Source: Coccinella septempunctata | Taxonomy: Eukaryota; Arthropoda; Insecta; Coleoptera; Coccinellidae | DNA: 64,000 nucleotides | Direction: 5' to 3' | Assembly: GCF_907165205.1 (NCBI RefSeq) | Contig: NC_058190.1 | Span: 33,507,345-33,571,344 of the forward strand | Part shown: in pieces, positions 1-11,449 of the stretch | Numbering within the stretch: the stretch's first letter is position 1 | How the letters are laid out: each line of letters opens with the position of its first letter | The notes under the pieces: generated by a model | The model's database searches: none | The model's input: only the letters and a program-made list of their open reading frames with translations | What the model was told of the DNA's origin: nothing | Position numbers and translations under genes: made by a program

Positions 1-276
1 GTGAAGTTCATATACAAAATTTTAAGTGTCTCTAACTGCAGCGAAATTGTTAATAGGCTCACCTTCAACGTTCCATCTTATTACACGCGAAATGAGTTTT
101 TGCTTCATATAATTCAAAGCTACAATAATTATCACCTGAATTCACCTCTGGTTAGATGCCTCAGGTCATTCAATTCGATATCTAGTCTTGTAAATGTGGA
201 TCTTTTTTTACAAACATTTGAAAGTTTTTCTGACACTTTGAGGCAATTTTTTATTGATAAAATTTATTTTTTGTAG
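1..276 (+). pseudogene. C-terminal tail of a non-LTR retrotransposon protein, cut by the window edge
   Basis: The frame is open from the first base to a TAG at 274-276 and has no convincing start. Its residues (FNVPSYYTRNEF, then HLNSPLVRCLRSFN and a short VDLFLQTF segment) resemble the extreme C-terminus that follows the reverse transcriptase in Jockey/R1-type insect retroelements, where a line of the type R-T-N-Y-x-L-x-SP precedes a final hydrophobic helix. The following bases (277-350) are T-rich like a 3' UTR. The assignment rests on pattern memory only; the polymerase itself would lie to the left of the window. Confidence 0.4.
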
Positions 277-585
277 TAATATTGTTTTTTGTAATAATTC
301 CATGTATATTGGAATACATTGTTATCGTTTCTTCGCCCTCTTTGTATTTTAGTCTTAGAGCACCATTGCAGCTATTAGTGAGTACATATTTTTTGGGTTT
401 GTCCTGTCTTGTACTCCATTTAAATAAATAAAACCTAGTTTGAAGGTCCCCACAGGAAAAAATCTGAAGGTGTGGAGGGTGGTGGTCATGGATTGGTCTT
501 CTACCAATCCATAACTCTTGGAAAAGATCAGCAAGCCATTACCTGACTGGATGTAAAAGTATAAGGATGAAAATATGATTTTGAA

Positions 586-660
586 TCTAGTGGAGAGGAC
601 CAATTGCATAGCCACCACGCTCCCCAGACTTGCCACCTTCAGCCCCGAGATGTGAAATAT
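586..660 (+). pseudogene. Scrap of a mariner/IS630-type DDE transposase
   Basis: In the plus frame the bases 594-640 read RGPIA*PPRSPDLPPSAP, with a TAG at 609-611 where the family has Trp (W-P-x-R-S-P-D-L, the conserved third catalytic block of IS630/Tc1/mariner transposases). Only this block can be read; both sides are degenerate. A longer open frame on the opposite strand (355-684) is a shadow of this relic. Confidence 0.4.
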
Positions 661-736
661 TTGAAAGTAGGAATACATTTTCAAAATGTTTTGTCATAAA
701 AAAAAATTTCTGATTTTGGATGGGGGCTGAGATATT

Positions 737-926
737 AGGTCCTTTCGTTTGCGTAAAAAGTGTAGCACTCGATTTGATTTACACCAGTGTAGAGGAAGTG
801 TGGTTTATCAACACATAGTCGAAAGGAGATGTAGATAAACTACACCTCCTCTACACTGGTGTAAATTCAATCAGCAAACGAATACTAAAATCGAGTGCTA
901 CACTTTTTATGCAAACGAAAGCACCT
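737..926. repeat. Fold-back repeat (imperfect palindrome, about 190 bp)
   Basis: The left arm 737-809 pairs with the right arm 834-926 around a 24-base spacer. The outer 38 bases of the arms differ at two positions (both contain TTCGTTTGC and GTGTAGCACTCGATT). The right arm carries about 24 extra bases (near 872-896) absent from the left arm. It fits a non-autonomous TIR element (MITE). I could not settle a target duplication. Confidence 0.75.
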
Positions 927-1536
927 ATTAGGTGGTACCTTTTCAAATTGATACACTTTCAGTCAATGTATCAATTGATACATTTTCAATTATTCAACAG
1001 AACTGCACCATGTGTAGCCATATGGTTGATGATTGATTTTCAAGAATAATATTCCTGCCTTCTTCATACAATGGACAATGTTACAGAGCGGAGACAACAA
1101 CAAGGTTTATAATAACAACAATTTGAGATATGGAACCTCGAAAGTGCTGTATCACAATATTTGGCAATACGTGTACGCTGCTTTATTGTTTCAAATGAAG
1201 TTATGAGCAATACTCCCTCATTTTAGTTTTTTTCAAATATGGTGGAATATGAGCTAGGTGCTAATTCATTCACGCAGTTCGACATTCATTGATTACAACG
1301 AATTCGTCTACAATAAATACGAACGTTTTTCAATTGGGTTGAGATCCAGAAATTGGGAGAAAAGTACCATACGGGGTAAACGATTAATTCTATTGAATTC
1401 CGGGGAACGATAAGCCAGACATACTTGCTAAGCGGGGAGCCCTCTCAGCTTTTGTTGGTCTGTGACCGGTACTGCCCAATTCTCGAATATCTGTCAATAC
1501 TTGTTCAATAGATAGCTAGACAGAAAATTTTCCTCG
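927..1536. other. Gene-free stretch
   Basis: AT-rich sequence with a short local inverted pair around TTGATACA at 957-985. I see no coding pattern or recognisable element here. Confidence 0.5.
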
Positions 1537-1985
1537 GAATGGAGCACGGGAAGTGGTCTCAGGCAGTCGAGGCTTCTCATTGAGAGACCATCCTCTATGC
1601 CTGAGGTCAGAAAACTCCTTAAGAAGAAACAGCTAAGTCTGGTGACTGGAGCAATGACTGACCATACTTCTAATACACATTTGAATGAAATGGGACTGGC
1701 AGGTTGGAGCCAGTGCTCATTCACCAGCGGCACATATGTTCAACAGTTTCATCAATATGAAACTGTTTAACATATTCTGTTTATCTGTAGAAACGTTGAG
1801 AGTTGAGGATGACACACCTAGGAAACACATCACCCATTCCTATGGTGGAAGGGACTCTTCTTTATAGACTTATGGAATTTTTGTCAGCGTGTCTCAGGTT
1901 TTGAGTATCTCTAACATCAAGTGAACAAAAGGTCACTAGGCCTCAGTTTAGCCCGGTGGGGCACTGCACGTAGAAGAAGAATAAA
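1537..1985 (+). pseudogene. RNase-H-like C-terminal relic of an R1/Jockey-type retrotransposon
   Basis: From 1537 the plus frame reads EWSTGSGLRQSRLLIERPSS and then KKKQLSLVTGAMTDHTSN followed by HLNEMGL. This is the pattern of the RNase H/tail part of R1-clade insect retroelements, where L-T-G-x-x-T-G-H precedes a His/Leu-rich stretch and a Cys-rich zinc site. A stop interrupts the frame near 1769 (after QYETV), just before HILFICRNVES. From about 1925 the non-coding tail (GGTCACTAGGCCTCAGTTT, then a CCCGGTGGGGCACTG motif) looks like the 3' UTR of that group. The upstream polymerase is missing, so this is a 5'-truncated dead copy. Confidence 0.6.
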
Positions 1986-3045
1986 TCCCTCTCTATCTTG
2001 GTTACACACAACGGTACATCCATAAATAGAAAATTTTTAGAAGCATCTTTGTTTTTTTTTATATTTGCTCTAAAAAGAAAGCTTTCGTATCATTCTGCCT
2101 CCAGTCGAACTTAAGAATTTTTTATTCAAGATATAAATACCCTATAAAGGGTTATTAAACGCAACATCACATTGTGTATTTGCGATTCAGATTTTCCTGA
2201 ATGATGAAGTCAAGATTCGCGAATTTTTCGAATATTCTCCTTTTCCGACCAAAATCACATTCATAACCACCAACAGTGATATAAAATGAATTCTTTCCAG
2301 TCCTGAGGTATATACGTTCCTACGAGAAGAAATATTCAGGTAGTCATGCGAAATGGCATTCATTTTTTACATTTTTCCACTCGGTTCCCTTACCCTATAT
2401 GCATGACATTTTACATTTATTTTTTCTTGCTCTGGCATGGATGTTTTTCGGTGACCCCTTTTCCTTATCGCGTAATTGGAACAGGGAGGCATGCGGCCGC
2501 TAGACAACGTTACACTTCGAATTTTCGTCGTGGTTAGACGTGCAAATTCTGTAACGAAATTGGAACAAGATTGATTACTCGCTCCGGTCATGATTCTCTT
2601 CTTCGAGTGCTTATTCCGGAAATTGCTTTCCAGCGGCAGAGAATTTTAATTTTTGAATGTATACTAATTGACATTAAAATTATAACATATTTCTACTCAT
2701 AACAGGTTTATTGAGGGTCTAAATGAATAGTTGCCCAAATACTGAGGGGTTATTTCTTGTCAAAAATATGAGAGATCCACAATATTTTTCGAAACCTCTG
2801 CTTACTTACAGCTTGCTTCCTAAAAAACAGCAATTTCTGATTTTTTTCTAAGAAGCCAGAAAACTGACTGAAATGAAACATTTTATGAAGTCAACCAGAA
2901 AACAATTTGGTTTATTTGTTCACTTATAATTACAAAAGATAGAAGACGCCACCCGTAAAATGTGTTCCGCATAAAACATTTTTCCTCATTCATATTCTAC
3001 CATAGATAAATTAATCTGTTATAGCTTGATTCATTTTGAACAAAT
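1986..3045. other. Gene-free stretch
   Basis: AT-rich unique-looking sequence. The part around 2440-2640 is less AT-rich than its surroundings and could be conserved non-coding DNA, but there is no direct evidence. Two short overlapping frames at 2346-2591 match nothing I know. Confidence 0.4.
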
Positions 3046-3115
3046 GAGGTTTCCTTTAATTTCTTGCTAAAAGTCATGGTTTTCGAGAAAAAAATTATCA
3101 ATACAGCGTGACCCC
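3046..3115. repeat. Dispersed repeat, copy 1 (partner inverted at 48406-48484)
   Basis: This stretch matches the reverse complement of 48406-48484. Both contain AATGAGGTTTCC, TTTCTTGCTAAAAGT and GAGAAAAAA in the same order, ending near AGCGTGA. It is part of a wider unclassified repeat whose other edge I cannot place. Confidence 0.6.
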
Positions 3116-5125
3116 TATAGATTGAAATCATCTTCAAACTTAAATTTACTTAGTTGGCGAATATCCTGCTGACATTATAAAGAACGCCAACGAAATCACC
3201 TTTTTTTGCATTCTTACTTCAGTAGAAGGTCCGCTCAATTTAATATTTAGGGTGATTCATAACTATTGGGACATAGGCTAAGGGCAGATTGTTTGTACCA
3301 AAATATAGCGATAGGACCAAATATACCACAATAAAATATTCCTGTGGAAAAAGATAGAGGGCGTTAAAGTTGAATTTTTTTTCGTTTTTTGCTAATAATT
3401 TCACTGTATATTTTTTCATTCGTTTTCAAGAAAAACACAATTGCACATTTCAAAGCATCGGAAGGGGATTTGAAGCAACGATTCATTTATTTTATTTATT
3501 TATTTCGACGATAGAACATAATTAAAAACAATGTAACATAAAAAAAAACTTAAATGTTATGTATTTCAGTTCCCTGATTTCTAAGAAAAATTCTTTATGG
3601 AATTGATGTGGCCGATACTTGATGAAACTCCATAATTGAACTTAAAACAGATTATACGCTATACGCGTTTCAGGTCCGAAAAAAATTTTAGAGTACTTTT
3701 CAAGTGCCATATTTAGGGGAATGTAGGTACCTATTTTAGCAAAGACTACTGAAAAAAACTACTTGATAACCCATGCTACTTTTTGAAAAGAAGTCACCTC
3801 GTAAATTTTTTCGCAACTATTCATTAATGTATGTCGGTCAAAATAAAACACGTTTGAATATGTTGAAATTCTAAATCTTACTGATAAAATAGGTCCTAAT
3901 ACGTCCCTAGTTCGTTTGTGAGTTTAATTATCGGAAAGCAATAAGAAACACTTCATCTTGTTATGATTGATTAGATGAACTACAAATATATGGATATTGA
4001 CCCGTTGAGCTTTTGAATGAGATGAAAATGTAACCTCAAATCTACTGGTTATCTTGTAGCCTTGAAGTTTTTCATGAAAAGGTTCATCTCGATACACACA
4101 CATAAGGAAAAAGTCTTACGACACCAGTGTGAAAAATATTGAAATTAAGTGCAAAAACTGAGGAATAATTTTTTTTAAAGAATTTACTACAGTCTTCTCT
4201 TTGTTCATAGTTGTTCGAACAGTTTCAGTAGACGTAAAAATGGGATGTAATATGGTAGTTATTAATGTCATCTTGTTAACGAAGAAAGTAACGATGAAGG
4301 CTTATAGTCATCTGTTCTATTGTCTCGCTGCCAGGTTGGCGTTCAGGGTCTTTTTTGACATTTAATGGAATCACATTGAACTTGAGGGTATGATGATTAT
4401 TTTATACAGGCGATTTTTGTTGAAATGATTTAACTTGTTGAGTTCATCCTTCTATGTCAAACATAGACTATAGACTTGTCATTGAAAATACTCTGAATCT
4501 ACGTTTTGTAGGAATCAATATTTCATTTCAATTTTAATATTTCAGAGATAAAAAGACAAAATTTGTGATTCAATTCTCAAATGAAATAGTAATTTCATTA
4601 CAGTATTTATGAGTATATATCACTCATGTTCGCCATCTAATATAAATAAATCTAGATTTTTCAAAAGCTCACCATTTATCAAACGATAAGTTGAATGAAC
4701 TGATATAAAAAACATTCCGCAAACCAACATTTTATTTACGTGATGAAAGAAAAATCAACCAAATTTGTATCTGCATTTTCCTTGCTCCCACCATAAAACG
4801 GAACAATGTCAACAAATACAGTAGGTATTTGCATTAATATGCAAATTCACGAAAACATGAAACAATATTCAGGTCATGGATAGTGTTCTATTCTCTATTT
4901 CTGAACTAACAAGATCGAGAAAAGTATATTCTCAGCGTTCATCTGATCTCATTGAATGAGCGGCGTTTGTCGTAGACCGAAAGCGTAGGGAGTTACACAG
5001 ATTACAGATCTCTATAATCTGTGGGGAGTTAGATCCGTACTATACTTCAAGTCAAAAAAAGACACATATCTGTGAACACTCTGTGTATCTCTGGTGCATT
5101 TTTTTGATATAAATATATACTAAAG
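3116..5125. other. Gene-free stretch
   Basis: AT-rich. It holds a TTTA-type simple repeat at about 3484-3506 and a GGGTGATTCATAACTATT motif at 3251 that resembles a transposon end but has no partner in the window. A small hairpin (ACAGATTA with TAATCTGT) lies at 4997-5022. Nothing else is recognised. Confidence 0.4.
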
Positions 5126-5476
5126 TTTGTTGAGTGATCGCATCCATATTCAGTAAATTCAATAAATGATAACAGGAATTTGGAATTTTTAAAAGGTGTA
5201 TACTTTTATTCTAAGACATCTACAACTTTGCCAACTTTCTGCTGAAATCGATCATATTCTTACAACGTGAACATGTATCATTACTATAATTTCGTTTGAT
5301 AGTGAAATTTGTTGAGTGATCGCATCCATATTCAGTAAATTCAATAAATGAACAGGAATTGGAAATTTTTAAAAAGTGTATATTTTTATTCTACGACATC
5401 TACAACTTTTGCTAAATTACAGTAATGATATAGGTTTACGTTATAAGAATATGATCAATTTCAGCAGAAAGTTGGC
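5126..5476. repeat. Compound direct-plus-inverted repeat, about 350 bp
   Basis: Two structures overlap. First, 5126-5229 is repeated in direct orientation at 5308-5409 (both with GTTGAGTGATCGCATCCAT and TTATTCTA-GACATCTACAACTTT), 96% alike by eye. Second, 5230-5292 is the inverted complement of 5414-5476, sharing TTTCAGCAGAAAGTTGGC with few mismatches. The order is therefore D, I, D, inverted I. This is how a partly duplicated palindromic MITE could look. An open frame (5376-5570) crossing it has no recognised product. Confidence 0.8.
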
Positions 5477-6714
5477 AAAGTTCAGATTACAAACCAAACT
5501 TGCTGGAAAGTCATTGAGATGGACCAAAAAAGAAATAATCCTAATATTGAACCTTGAAGACCTTCTTTGAGTACTTTATGAGGACCTAATTTGGTGTAGC
5601 AAACTCGAAATATCAGGTATTCCAAATCCCCACCTGATTTAAGCCTTATTGAGAATCTGTTGCGAAATATTCAAGTTTACTTGAAGCAGATACTGAAATC
5701 TTTCCTAAATGTTCTACCTACAGATTATCGAATTAACAGTTCCTCCAAGGAGATTCATTGAGTCCTCTGAGCTGAGATCATGGTACTCCATTAGTGGCGT
5801 GCTCTTACTAGACTGAAGATGAAAGTGAGGAATTGGATGAGTTTGCTCAGTTGTTCTTTTGTTGTTGATGTTTTTTTTTATTTTTTCAAGTATACTTTAT
5901 ACGATGTGAGAACATACATACATTTTAATTTGTCAAATACTGGTTCTAAGCCTATCTATGTTCTGTTTCCCTTCAGGTTGGCGAAAAAACTGTAAATTCT
6001 TAGATGCTAAAAGTTTCTCACTTAGAGCCAGCTTGTTGCACTTGTCAAGCGAAACCGATTACATCGGATTATCAGGTTATTACCGGTTAACGTAATGAAA
6101 TATCGGCCTTGTTAAACGTGTCTCAGTCTCGGCAATAAATTACCAGCGATGAAATCACGTAAAACTGCACAAAATATGATGCCAGCAGAATTCACGCCAG
6201 AAGTTTCTACACGGCGGATGAGTTATGGGCGTCCTGTTTCAAGTTCCGTTTTGTACTTATTTGTTTCTTTGGGTTTTATGAGGGAGTTCGTTCGGAGTAA
6301 TATTTGATTGTGGGATTTGTCGGATGCGAGTAGGTTTTGTGTCGAGATTAATGGATGAGTCCTCATTTTCAACCAGAAAGTGGGCGATTTTATTCATTCA
6401 CCAACTGTGAATTTGTAGTTGCCAGAAAGGATTTCTATTTCATTAGTCTTACTGTTGGTGAATTTTTTATTTCACTTCGCTGAAATTGTAAAGTCGTAGA
6501 TTTGGTCGGTTGTTAGTTCTCTTTTTGACATTTTCAGGAAGAAAACCTCAATTATCTACACAGGTTCAATTCATGCTGAGAGGGATTTCATATATGTATT
6601 GTAGATTGAGTAATAAGAAATTATTCTGTCAGTAGATGGCAGTCGTGATGGCTATCTTTTGAAGTATCAATCAAAACTATGCTCGTTCAAATAGTGACTT
6701 TGGCACTAAAACAA
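5477..6714. other. Gene-free stretch; 6040-6330 richer in GC and possibly regulatory
   Basis: No coding pattern. The segment 6040-6330 has lower AT content and more complex sequence than its flanks, without stop-free frames of note, as insect conserved non-coding elements often do. That is inference from composition only. Confidence 0.3.
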
Positions 6715-7182
6715 TTCTCTTTTTTTTTGTTTGGTGCATTCTGTTCTACGGCCCTGATAAAAATATATAGCCATCTTAAATTTTCATAATGAGCTATGCT
6801 ACTCCTGGAGAAACAAAATTCTCTTCAGAATAACGAACTAAATCTATGACACAACACATCTGTGGACCTTTTGAAGAGAGATGCATTTAGCCAAACTACC
6901 CAGTTTTCCGAGTATCACAGATATTTTTCTATTTCTGAACATCGAATTACTCGAAAACGGCGCATTATACGAAAAAATTTGAAGAATACTTTTATTTAAC
7001 AAAACATCCTTATTCATTAGATAGCCTTCCACTTAGTTTCCAGATTTTGGTCTTTGAGTTTTTGGTATTTTTATAGTAGATAGTAGAGCCGATTCGAAAA
7101 AAAGGGTATAGAAAAAAAGTGTTTTCTTTTGACCTCAAGAATCTACTGTTGAAATATTTGTACGAGTCAAAGACTCACCCTA
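6715..7182. repeat. MITE family R, copy 1 (internally rearranged)
   Basis: The block shares long runs with 14978-15645 and 33620-34247: the ACACATCTGTGGA core, CTCGAAAACGGCGCATTATA, and the terminal block CAAGAATCTACTGTTGAAAT leading to AGACTCACCC at the right end. The left terminal repeat is missing here, and part of the middle is deleted just after 7067. Non-coding. Confidence 0.75.
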
Positions 7183-7336
7183 TATATTCTATTACATTCC
7201 AATCTTAGTAGTTATGTGCAGGCTTTTTAGCAGTGGTAATTTGATTCGTAGAAATCTCAGTCTAGGAAAATTTCCCATCGGGATATAATTCAGGAGTTCC
7301 GAACTGATGTCATATATATAGTACGAAGAAGCAGTA

Positions 7337-8250
7337 GGGGAAAGTGGGGGAATTGGGAACACTTAATTTCAAGCGCTGAAAAATTATACAAAAAATCAAT
7401 AAAAATATAAAACTTTCATTAAAAAATGAACTCTGCTCATTTATGTACTAATCGGAAACAAAAAACTATAAAAAATCAACGTTTCCTGAAAAATAACAAC
7501 GAAAACAAAAAATACTATCGTTTCTATTTACCCGACACCCTATGGGGTAATTGTGAACAGTCCCATGGCAAATAAAAATGAAATGGGATAATTAGAAATG
7601 GCACATATCACAAAAGTATCAAGTATCCACTGTTGTTTCTCTCAGTTGCAGCTCAGCTTAATGTAAGCTTTTCGTTTCTTAAATCTTCGAACACACAGCG
7701 GGGATATTCACTTTTATATTTCGTTTCGGTCTTCTTTTAATAATTTCTTGGTATCTAGAAACAACACATTTCAACGTTAAAATATTTTTTGAACTATCAA
7801 CCAGAGCAGCACAAAAGTGATTGGAAACGCAAGGGATATAAGGGGCGTTCCCAATTACCCACCTGATATCGTTTCTAATTACCCCAAGTTATCAAAAGAA
7901 TTAAAAATGGCTGGTATTCACTTATCCATTTTCTTTCAACTTCAAATCACCTAGGTTTAGAAAACACATAGTACCAGTATGGAATCAACGAAATATGGCA
8001 CATCTAAACTTCAAAATAAGATAGTTACATCTGTTATAACACACGGAAAAATTAAAGTTGAAATGCGAAAACAATTCTTCGACTCGCCGGTACAAGAAAT
8101 ATGCAACTTATCGTCGCAACTTTTGACATACGCCCTGAGAATCGCTAGATGCATCCGTTGAAAATGTTGAAGACAGGGTCGCACATGAGGAAGTATTTTT
8201 TATCTAGCTGTTCCCAATTACCCGCCGTTCCCAATTACCCCACTCTCCCC
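7337..8250. mobile_element. TA-flanked pogo/Tc1-like non-autonomous element 1 (914 bp)
   Basis: TA dinucleotides at 7335-7336 and 8251-8252 bracket inverted ends: left GGGGAAAGTGGGGGAATTGG, right (complement) GGGGAGAGTGGGGTAATTGG. The motif GGTAATTGGGAAC or its complement recurs inside at about 7551, 7846, 7870, 8211 and 8227, so the ends carry multiple subterminal copies. A TA duplication is the mark of the Tc1/mariner/pogo group. One short open frame (7979-8161) has no recognised domain, so the copy is presumably non-autonomous. Confidence 0.75.
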
Positions 8251-8524
8251 TACTCATTATTGTCACTGGCGTTTATTGTTCCATTCCCCGACTTAGCATT
8301 ATTCTTAGTTTCACAATATTTTACAGTCTTCTCGATGACTGGCAGCCAAGCCATATAATACACTTACAACATGAATATCTTCTCTTCTTTTGATGATATT
8401 TCAATGCTTGTTGTCCTGTATTACATAGTCATGTAATACCACTACTAATGTAATTTTTCTTTCTAATGGCTCAATGGTTCATGTGTATCATTTCCGGAAC
8501 AAGCAGAAAAATATTATTATATAT

Positions 8525-8537
8525 ATTCTCATCATTT
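8525..8537. repeat. Left target-site duplication of the Jockey insertion
   Basis: ATTCTCATCATTT occurs here and again at 10086-10098, directly after the A-rich 3' end of the retroelement: an exact 13-bp duplication, typical of target-primed reverse transcription. Confidence 0.9.
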
Positions 8538-10085
8538 AATTATTTGCAGAACACCTAGCCTGAGTGTTTACCCCCAACGACGACGCCATAGATTATGAAA
8601 TAGAGAGGGAATTCCTGAATAAACCTGATTATACACCTATCAAACCTCTCAGAACAGCCGAAGTTCAAGAGGAAATCAAACACCTCAAAATAAAAAAAGC
8701 AGCAGGATCTGACAAAATTACTACAAAAATGCTGAAAGAACTACCAGAAAGGGGGGTTATCTTTCTAAAGAATTTATACAACGCCATACTGGCCAGAGCA
8801 GTTTAAAACAGCAGAAGTCATTCTCATCCCAAAACCTGGAAAAGATCCAAACCTTGTTACCTCATATCGGCCGATCAGTCTGCTTCCAGTCACATCAAAA
8901 ATCCTTGAACGACTCGTACTGGGAAGAATCAACTCAGATCCAACAACAGAGCAATGGATACCAGATCATCAATTTGGGTTTCGAGCAGCTCACTCAACAG
9001 TGCATCAAGCACACAGACTAAGCCACGTAGTTAACCAAGCATTAGAACAGAAAAAATACTGCACATCCGCATTTCTGGACGTGAGCCAAGCATTTGATAA
9101 GGTCTGGCACCCTGGCCTACTTTACAAGATCAAAACATTTCTTCCAATAGCGTATTTCAATCTTCTGAGATCCTATCTGAACAGCAGAAAATTTAGAGTG
9201 AGAGTGAATGACAAAATATCGACAAATTTACCCATAACATCTGGAGTACCACAAGGAAGTGTTCTTGGTCCCTTCCTGTATCTATTGTACACAACTGATC
9301 TACCAACCAATCCACATACTGTAATGGGAACATTTGCAGACGACTCCGCTGTTTTAGCAAGCGACGAAAACCCTGAAGAAGCCTCTCACATGCTGCAGAA
9401 TCACCTGGACGTGATACAAAAATGGTTGAGTAAATGGAGAATCAAGATCAACGAGACGAAATCTGTATAAGTGAACTTTACATTAAGAAAGGGCAAATGT
9501 CCCCCAGTGCATATAAACCATACACAAAAACCTGAATCTCCCACAGTAAAATACCTGGGCATGCACATGGACAAGAGACTAACATGGAAAGAACACGTAA
9601 TCAAAAAGCGTAAACAAATAGATCTCAAAGTTAAAGAATTGCACTGGCTCATGGGAAGAAGATCAAAACTGGCAATAGACAACAAATTACTGATATATAA
9701 AACCATCATAAAGCCAATTTGGACTTACGGAATCGAGATATGGGGTTGCACCAGTAAATCAAATATTAAATTAATCCAAAGAAGTCAGTCTAAAATTCTT
9801 AGGATGATAGCAGATGCACCATGGTATGTTTCCAATGAGACCCTACACGATGACTTGAACATACCCTACGTGAAGGACGTCATAAAGAATGAAAGCGATA
9901 AAGGCCACGCAAGGCTTGAGGGACATACGAACATCCTGATACACCCACTGACCGAACCTCAGCACAACACTGTCAATGGACAGGTCCTCATCACGATAAC
10001 TGAGAGCAGCCTGCTCTAACGCCAACAAATGAGCTTAAAGAATAGAATATTCTGATTGCTTGTAATATTGATACAATAAAAAAAA
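8538..10085 (+). pseudogene. 5'-truncated Jockey-clade reverse transcriptase (near-intact retroelement insertion)
   Basis: The element encodes the ORF2 reverse transcriptase from the segment before the fingers to its C-terminus, across three frame pieces: 8564-8806, about 8800-9470 after a +1/-1 shift near 8795-8805, and 9471-10019 after a TAA at 9468-9470. Seen motifs: KKAAGSDKITTKML, SYRPISLLPVTSKILER, FRAAHSTVHQAHR, AFLDVSQAFDKVWHPGLLYK, SGVPQGSVLGP, and FADD in place of the usual YADD catalytic box (about 9331). The thumb includes VKYLGMHMDKRLTWKEH and WTYGIEIWGC. The endonuclease half is absent: the copy starts abruptly next to the left target duplication and ends in an A-run at 10077-10085. 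The TAA is one substitution from a Gln codon. It acted in the nucleus by target-primed reverse transcription and is now dead but young-looking. Confidence 0.93.
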
Positions 10086-10098
10086 ATTCTCATCATTT
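10086..10098. repeat. Right target-site duplication of the Jockey insertion
   Basis: Exact copy of 8525-8537, immediately after the A-run. Confidence 0.9.
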
Positions 10099-10928
10099 CT
10101 GAGTACTACTATAGCCACTTAAATCACATTTCTTGAGTTCAATGTTTGAAACCTTCTTTCTTGGCTGGATTTATTGTCATATTATCTTCGGAAAGCGCAC
10201 GTATATTAGATCTACCTGCACAGAAAATGCAATTTTCCCCACCTCCTGACTACGGACTCGGACAACGTCATAATAGTTTGCACATCAGACATCGTGCTTG
10301 AATGTGCACAACGACCTCAGCTACATCCATGACCAAACTCTGTCTCCGTAGGAAAAATGGTCCTCGAGGCAGCATAACGCAGATCGCTGCAGAACCTAAT
10401 ATCAGCATGACATTTTCGTGCATGGAACGTACGTGACATACCCGTCTAGAGCGCTTCCCAATTTTAGAGTCAATAACAGGTCAAATTCCAGAAATATATT
10501 CGACAGGCGTGATCCAAAGTACAGTAGATGGCTCCGAAAACTTACGTAGGAGAGAATGCGACGGGATATTTTCTTATGGAAATGAATATCCCGTTCAATT
10601 TTCCTTTACGCTCGGCTTAGACGTCCGGATGTGTCCCGTATAAAAAAATCTTCACATGAAATTTATGAACAGGATCGGGTGGAAGAAGACCGTGGATTTA
10701 TGGGCCGTGAATGATTAATGGTGGTAAATATGTCGTGTGAAGTGGATGGACGGCGTTCTGCAAATCGTAATGATGGAAACACGGAAATGCGAAACTATCT
10801 GTTTGTTGTTTCACGATAATTATGGCGGGATGAACAATGAAACGCGGTCGAAATATGACGTAATGCTCTCTATTAAATAAATATTAGTGAAATAAATTAT
10901 TAATTGTAGGGTAAGGAAAATACCTATA
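10099..10928. other. Gene-free stretch; 10550-10870 possibly conserved non-coding
   Basis: No coding pattern. 10550-10870 is richer in GC, repeat-free and contains several TGTC, GGATG and ATTA-type words. It might be a cis-regulatory block, judged on composition alone. Confidence 0.3.
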
Positions 10929-11298
10929 GGAAGTCCGGGAGAGTTGAACCCTTTTTCTCCTTGGTCAAGTTATTATTAAAAAGACTCATCGTTTTCAAAA
11001 CAATATTAATCAATGAAAGCAATAAAACTAAATAACACCACGCAGATATTAAATTTTTCAGACAGTATAACAAAAAAAATTATTCAATTTCTAAAATTTC
11101 TTACTTCCTAACAACAAAATCACGTTCAACCCTTTCACTCCCGAACTGTCCTGATGGCGGCCAGAATGGAGCAGCCACTAGTTGTGCCTTGTAACGAGTA
11201 TGTCGCAAGCTGTGTACGATACTGGTAGCGCGAAATTTGAATTGAAATATTTGAGGTGGTTCAAGTCTCCTACCTGAGCAAGTCCCCCGGACTCCCCC
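10929..11298. mobile_element. TA-flanked pogo-like non-autonomous element 2 (370 bp)
   Basis: TA at 10927-10928 and 11299-11300 flank ends related as GGAAGTCCGGGAGAGTTGAA (left) and GGGGGAGTCCGGGGGACTTG (right, complement). The word GTTGAACCC or its complement recurs near 10942 and 11125, and a degenerate one near 11258, so its subterminal motif differs from that of element 1. No coding content. Confidence 0.6.
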
Positions 11299-11449
11299 TA
11301 TCCTTTAATGGATTACAAAAAAATAACATACACCAAAAGGAATGAACAGAGAGTACCTGCATTATCACCTCACGCCCATGTGACGGTAGCGAAACGGCCA
11401 AGCCTCATATTTTGACTAAGATGTTGGTAGAGTTAGGGCGTGTACAGGG

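Noticed and set aside
355..684. 109-codon minus-strand open frame
   Set aside because: It is the antisense shadow of the WPPRSPDL mariner relic on the plus strand and of its flanks.
3484..3506. TTTA simple repeat as a regulatory signal
   Set aside because: Ordinary microsatellite in AT-rich DNA.
9401..9709. 102-codon minus frame across the Jockey polymerase
   Set aside because: Antisense to well-supported reverse transcriptase motifs.
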